Positions 59,256 to 64,000 of a stretch of 64,000 nt of DNA are shown piece after piece. Every line of letters begins with the position of its first letter. Within the stretch, counting starts at the first letter, position 1. A program made the position numbers and the translations under genes. The notes under the pieces were generated by a model, which did not search any database, was not told where the DNA came from, and saw nothing but the letters and a program-made list of their open reading frames with translations. Location: NCBI GenBank assembly GCA_977006965.1, contig OZ345372.1, forward strand, positions 124,001 to 188,000, in the 5' to 3' direction. This DNA is from Phymatolithon calcareum (lineage: Eukaryota > Rhodophyta > Florideophyceae > Hapalidiales).

Positions 59256-60130
59256 ATTTTCGAAGAACACACTTTGTCGGAGCAGCAAGGCCAAAGACGA
59301 TACGGAGGTATGGCAATTTTCTGAGATGTGCCCGCCTCAATCCTGCCATTACATACCTCTTGAGATCATACACTGCGTGCAGACCACAAAGGATGGCATA
59401 CATACGCCTCAGCAAGACAATTGCCGCTGGTGACTCGCATGGATCGATACCCTTTGTTATTTCTCGGCGCCACATCGGGTGGCAGCCGAGAAGCGACCAC
59501 GCGCGACGACATCCGGGAGTCGATCGAAAGCGCTCAAGGTAGTCTTGGCGCCGCAACCGGTAACAGTGTAGAAGCAGCCTCGCTCGAAGGCGTTCCCGCG
59601 CCGACCAAAGCCGTTCGAGACAGTTGCGACGCTGCAACCAGCGACAGTCGAGAATCGGCCACGCGTGAAGACGTTCCCGCGCGAACGGAAGTCGGTCAAG
59701 ACTGTCTAGGCGCCACCACCGGTGGCAGAATAGAAGAAGCCTTACGCCAGCGACGAAAGGGCCAGGGATTTCTTCCAGATGTGTTTCGATGCGACCATCG
59801 CACCGCGTTGCGCTACGCGGCGCTACACTGCGAGGGACCGAACTTCTGTGCGTCGGATTTGCGGTCGCGCGCACTCGGCGGCAGTTGAAGACGCGGCGCC
59901 ACGCGGCGAAGGGTAGAAAGCCTGTGAAATAGTCTCACCACCGCGCACTGTCGCCAGCGACTGCTTCAGAGTCCGAACCTTGCCGATCGAGTTCGCTACA
60001 TCAAGCCGAACGCCGAAGAAACCTTGATCTCCAGCGCACACATCGCAAGCACGCAGACGCATTCACACGGAGGCACGGATTACGGAATGTGCCTGAACCG
60101 AGACGTGAGCGCGCGTAAGGCAGCGAATCG
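59250..60130 (+). repeat. long direct repeat, copy 2
   Basis: Direct copy of 56640-57510. It is bounded on the left by 44-bp units and, about 500 bp beyond its right end, by another such unit. Confidence 0.65.
59479..59721 (+). repeat. three 81-bp tandem repeats (27-residue periodicity)
   Basis: Units end GGCGCCGCAACC, GACGCTGCAACC and GGCGCCACCACC. On the + strand they encode variants of EGVPAPTKAVRDSC. An open frame of 155 codons (59421-59888) spans them, but the reverse strand is also open, so the coding strand is undecided. Confidence 0.6.
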
Positions 60131-61378
60131 CTTAAAGAGCTCTTGGTACGCCTCCTGTCCGTTCCCAGAAGGACTCGAGCGAAATCCTATTTCGCTTCAT
60201 GTTTCGACCTGGCAGCCCGCGTTTTTTATTGGCCACCCACCCACCCTTCATGTATGTATGTTTTGTATTGTTGCTTTATTCTCCAAAGAGGCTAGCACGG
60301 CAAGAAGATCTATTTCTGTTCCACTCCCGCTACCCAACCTTCATAGTCTTTTGTAGTAGTAGTCAAGCTATAGCATGGCTATAACTACAGCAATCCGGTT
60401 CTCCGGTAAGCGGCGCTTGTTCGGGAGGAGGTTCCGAAGAGTTACAGGACGGTGTCCGGAAACTCATCCAAGAAGAAGCGCTACAGAGCTCGCCGTCTCT
60501 GGGGAGCTAGATGTTGGAGGCCATGAAAGCTAAGTCGCCAAAGTTACGGTTTTATATTTGGAATAAACCGAGATCCTATACTTCTGTGGCAAAGGCAGGC
60601 AGTCTCCAAATCTGCGTCGCTATCACAAGTATGCAATGTTCTCTCTCCTAGGCTTTGACCCCAGAGAAGCGCATATGCTAGTGGGTGCTATTGCCCCTTT
60701 CAAGAACATCCTCTGAAAGTGATTCACAAGAGCACTAGCTGCAATCAATTGAGATACAAGCACATGATACAAATAGGACATTAGGAAAAGATCAAGCCAT
60801 CATATGAATATTGTTAGGTTTAATTTGAATGAGTGCCCCACTTTGGCCTAGGAAAACACCAGACATGCGCTCATTGAGATGGACCATCGTTTTCTTGCCG
60901 TTGTTCAACGTGAGAGCCTACTCTTTCCTACGTCCCAGAAAGATCTTCTGTTCCTGTAATTCTCGGGGAGGCGCCCCGCGAGGAGCGTCCTGAAAGCAGA
61001 GAAGGCACTCGGGCGTTCCGATTCTGCACATCGAATGGAGAATAACTTAAGCCCTCGAAGCGCCGACAACCTCACGAGTGGGAAAGGAAGAAATGCATCA
61101 CAATACAAATACATCCCAGCCATAGCACATTTCACCAAATTTCACGTTTTTAGGCGCCAGTCGGCTGTTATTCTTAAAACAAAATAGAAAAATAAATCCA
61201 TGCGCTAGTCCTGTGAGGGACGAAGAATAACGTCCCCTCGTCGGGCGTAGGTTTTAGCATTGCACCCGTATTTGTGGCGCTCCCCAAAAAACGCCTAATG
61301 CAATAGAGTAGAGATTTCGTCCCGACGTTTTGCCAGAGGGACTGCCCTACAAATCTCCCTGATAATACAGCCCCTCCA
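60131..61378. other. no gene recognised
   Basis: Apart from the 44-bp unit near 60630, no motif, repeat boundary or RNA gene was noticed. Confidence 0.35.
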
Positions 61379-62260
61379 ATGCAAAGCGCATGTCTTGATC
61401 AGAGAACCCTTCCGAGTATTCCAATGAAAAAGTTTTCTCCTTTCGTGCCAGTTCTTGACTTATCCGCGGCATACTATAGTGTGCCAAGCGATATCCTCAT
61501 GAAGAGACTGATGGAGAAACTACCTGAAGAAACAACAAGGATGGCGTCGTGCCTGGTAAAACCTTCGTAGGTGAATTAGGCCGGCGATGAGACAAGAACG
61601 TGGCGTATCATTGATCGAGGAGCGCCTTAAGGGTCCCCTCTTGTTCTATGCTTATACCATAATATATATTATATTTTTGAACAATTCACCGAAGCAGTCT
61701 GCAGGGTCGATGGAAACGCCTCAAAAACCCAGAGCAGCTGTTCGCTTATTATGTTCGGCTTCAAGCGAAGATCGGAAATGGAATGCAGAAACTGCTGGAT
61801 GTAGTGACTCTCTGAGCAATCAAAAATGGCATGAAATGGAACACAAAAACAGGAAAAAGCGAAGTTCTTAAGTGCAAAGGGTTTTAGAATTAAATGTTTT
61901 ACTTGTCGGGGCGAGAGCTACATTAAGCGTGGAGTCTTTCGTATCTTGGGGTAAACATTAATGATACGGCTATAGCATGCAGGATGTATACAAAAGCTTC
62001 GAGAGTTGGGAATTAATGTTCGAGGATTCAAAGCGGAGACAAGTATCAGAATCTTTAAGTCACTAATAGTCCCAAAATTGGAGTATGTCCTGCACGTGAC
62101 TACAATGACAAACCGATTGCTCTCGGCAATACCAATCTCAGTAACCTCCCGCCAATTGACAATATGGACTAATACATGCAATGTTCTTGTCGGCTTCACT
62201 GAGCGAGTTAACTTGATGAGAATATGCAAGATCACCTGCTTCACTTCGCCATACTTTTCT
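61379..62260 (+). pseudogene. decayed RT copy of the second LINE family
   Basis: VPVLDLSAAYYSVPSDILMK (first catalytic Asp) and RLMEKLPEETTRMASCLVKPS then WRIIDRGAP match the LINE at 39.3 kb, followed by stops and frameshifts. SIRIFKSLIVPKLEYVLHVT and MTNRLLSAI near 62040-62130 mark the post-RT region. Confidence 0.7.
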
Positions 62261-62537
62261 GTTTGAGTTACGGACCCCCATCTTACCCAGTAGCAAAACT
62301 GATCGCTTAAGATCGTAATTTTATTAAAATAATAAACCTTTTTGTGCCCCGTCGTTCCGCTATTGCAACTTTCCAACCACAGAAGTTTTTCTCCGCTTTG
62401 TGTGTCCTGCATTACTCCACACAGTGTAGTCTCTCTACTGCTCCAGGTGCAACTTTCAGGTGCCACCTTCTCAACTGCACTACAACATCAGTGGATGCTC
62501 CGGCCACAGAAGCCTGTAAGCTCCGCTGCAAAATTAA

Positions 62538-63044
62538 ATGTTTAACAATCCAATACCAGTTGCTCTTCGACCTGGCGATTCTGTTCTCGGCGGGATTTTT
62601 ATGCTCGACGTTGTGCAACATATGAAAAATTTGGCCCGTCAAGGAGAATTTTTCGGTAATACTTCATGCACTCCTTGTTCCAGAAGAAACGTTTATGCCA
62701 AACAGATGCGCTTCTACTGCGCGCAATATCGGCTCAAGGATCCCACCGCAGCCAAGTGCGCAGTTAGATTGCAGTTGCGGAAACTAAAGGGACGACCCGG
62801 ATGGGTTGTTTTCAAAGAGGACGAACATATTCACGTACCCCTACCCCAAAGCAAGAAATCCAATCGATTTAAGTGCCTACTGAGAAAGCGATTATTCGAA
62901 GCAATATGGAAGTCGAAATGCATACAGCGAATGGATTCCTGGCGCTGCACCAATGATTCTGCCAAATTTGCCGCATTATCATCCTGCTCCGATGCCCATG
63001 CCACTGTCCATCGGCCCTGGTGGGGTCATTGCGCCGAAGGCTAA
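62538..63044 (+). CDS. zinc-finger N-terminal protein (FLYWCH/WRKY-GCM1-like)
   Basis: 168 codons. CTPCSRRNVYAKQMRFYCAQ then AKCAVRLQLRK and EDEHIHVPLP suggest a C..C..C..HxH zinc fold like that at the N terminus of MULE-type transposases and related DNA-binding proteins. The frame then shifts into the ORF from 62953, so the two may be one gene with an intron or frameshift. Confidence 0.4.
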   Translation: MFNNPIPVALRPGDSVLGGIFMLDVVQHMKNLARQGEFFGNTSCTPCSRRNVYAKQMRFYCAQYRLKDPTAAKCAVRLQLRKLKGRPGWVVFKEDEHIHVPLPQSKKSNRFKCLLRKRLFEAIWKSKCIQRMDSWRCTNDSAKFAALSSCSDAHATVHRPWWGHCAEG

Positions 63045-63954
63045 TTTCATACCGCCAAATGTCCTGACTCCCCAACAGCTCGTTTCACCCAAGCCACTGA
63101 CATCCCGGCAAGTCATTCCATCCATTGTCCCGACACCCCAACAATGCCCTCAAGTATCTGGAAACACAGTCGTCGGCGAAGGGCTCTTGTCGTTTGAGAT
63201 GGACAGGGAAGCTTTCGACAGAATTGTCTCCGTCGTTGGCGATCCACCACCTGCGCTTCTTGAACTTTGCCAAATTAACAAAATTAATTTTTCTGGTATT
63301 CTAGGCGGCACAACGCAAGATGACCTTGAAGTGCTGAAGAGGCTTTCCGATGCCACGAAGTGTGTCGATAGCACCACTTTACGTAAGAATTTTTGTCATC
63401 CTGCGAGGTATATTTCCAGTGGTTTGAAGGAAAAGAACGTGACTGTGAAAGGCTCGAAAAATAACATCCTGGCGCGTTTGATTGCGTGGGCCAAACACTA
63501 TCTTTCACCATTTTCAAGTGGCCGAATCCCAGCGTCTGATGCAGCTCCGCACACTGCGTTGAGTGCCGCTGAGGACCGACAAACAGTCCCGTCCAGCGGA
63601 GCACCGTCATCAGCAGCGGCATCGCGTTCCACTCTACCCGAAACGCCAGTAGCACGGCTAGCCACACCATCAGGACCGACTTCGTCGGGATATCCGTTAT
63701 ATCTAGCCGGTGACGAAGACGAAGAGCTCGAACCGCAGGCGAAGCGGGCACGTACCGGGGGTGATAACGAGGATGTAAGCGAATTCAACTCAATGGGCGG
63801 CTTTGATGTCCCAAGTGTTGGCAATAGTCCGGCCAGAGATGGGACATTGCACTTGAAGGACAATGTCATGGAGCTGAAAAAAGCAGAGCTTGCGATGAAG
63901 ATAGCGATCGAGGCTCCGTCAAGCAAGACAATAATACGGGAAGCGCTCTGTTAA
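62953..63954 (+). CDS. hypothetical protein with SAP-like motif
   Basis: 333 codons. Pro-rich N-terminal part, then a globular region and a SAP-like helix pair (SGLKEKNVTVKGSKNNILAR, then LIAWAK), a long Ser/Pro/Thr-rich linker, an acidic patch with PQAKRARTGG (possible nuclear signal) and a C-terminal helix. Probably a nuclear DNA-binding protein joined to the zinc finger encoded just upstream. No catalytic domain seen. Confidence 0.4.
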   Translation: MILPNLPHYHPAPMPMPLSIGPGGVIAPKANFIPPNVLTPQQLVSPKPLTSRQVIPSIVPTPQQCPQVSGNTVVGEGLLSFEMDREAFDRIVSVVGDPPPALLELCQINKINFSGILGGTTQDDLEVLKRLSDATKCVDSTTLRKNFCHPARYISSGLKEKNVTVKGSKNNILARLIAWAKHYLSPFSSGRIPASDAAPHTALSAAEDRQTVPSSGAPSSAAASRSTLPETPVARLATPSGPTSSGYPLYLAGDEDEELEPQAKRARTGGDNEDVSEFNSMGGFDVPSVGNSPARDGTLHLKDNVMELKKAELAMKIAIEAPSSKTIIREALC

Positions 63955-64000
63955 TCGAAATCAATTGGAGCATCCTACTCCAAAGCGCGCGCCTGGAATG

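Overview
This window looks like nuclear DNA of an intron-poor, transposon-rich eukaryote. A florideophyte red alga (Chondrus/Gracilaria type) fits best. The reasons are long uninterrupted eukaryotic genes (an NB-ARC/WD40 receptor, a nodulin-like MFS transporter, an HtrA-like protease), a Hedgehog-type Hint domain of the kind known in red algae, and a dense mix of LINE, Ty3, hAT, piggyBac, tyrosine-recombinase and CMC-like elements. No operons, Shine-Dalgarno logic, rRNA or tRNA were seen. The taxonomic call is an inference from gene content.

Layout. 0.5-12.1 kb is a nest of mobile DNA. A multi-copy tyrosine-recombinase-like family with unknown companion ORFs is interrupted by a nearly complete LINE (871-5087, bounded by a 10-bp target-site duplication) and by a 5'-truncated relative on the opposite strand (5235-5668, exact 13-bp duplication). 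The LINE has a 2A ribosome-skipping peptide before its endonuclease and a Tudor-like module inside its RNase H. A 5'-truncated hAT element follows (12.2-13.8 kb).

13.8-25 kb is the host-gene island: an MFS transporter (-), divergently paired with a 1,624-residue NB-ARC protein (+) carrying 17 near-identical 43-residue WD40 units, then a decayed polyprenyl diphosphate synthase gene (-) and an HtrA-like protease (-). The receptor resembles fungal NWD allorecognition genes in design: repeats almost identical except at a few presumably surface-exposed codons.

26.1-30.1 kb is a very large inverted repeat (two 1,505-bp arms, 927-bp spacer), each arm encoding a Hint (Hog) domain. 31.1-37.1 kb holds two piggyBac-type elements. 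One (31.1-35.1 kb) has a SAP domain and a YqaJ-like nuclease embedded between the second and third catalytic Asp of the transposase. The other (35519-37123) has defined inverted termini but has lost its catalytic centre. 37.5-46.7 kb contains a decayed hAT, remains of a second LINE family, a small hAT-like MITE (42998-43535) and a 3'-truncated Ty3 element. 47-50.4 kb is a GC-rich island with unrecognised ORFs. 50.7-56.6 kb is a CMC-like transposon (-) with a divergent companion ORF and a perfect 23-bp-arm palindrome between them. 56.6-64 kb is repeats, RT fragments and a zinc-finger/SAP protein.

The strongest candidates for something new are the piggyBac transposase with a nested SAP-YqaJ nuclease, the LINE with a Tudor-like insert in RNase H, the hypervariable WD40 immune-type receptor, and the Hint-coding giant inverted repeat. 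All functional statements come from motif reading by eye.
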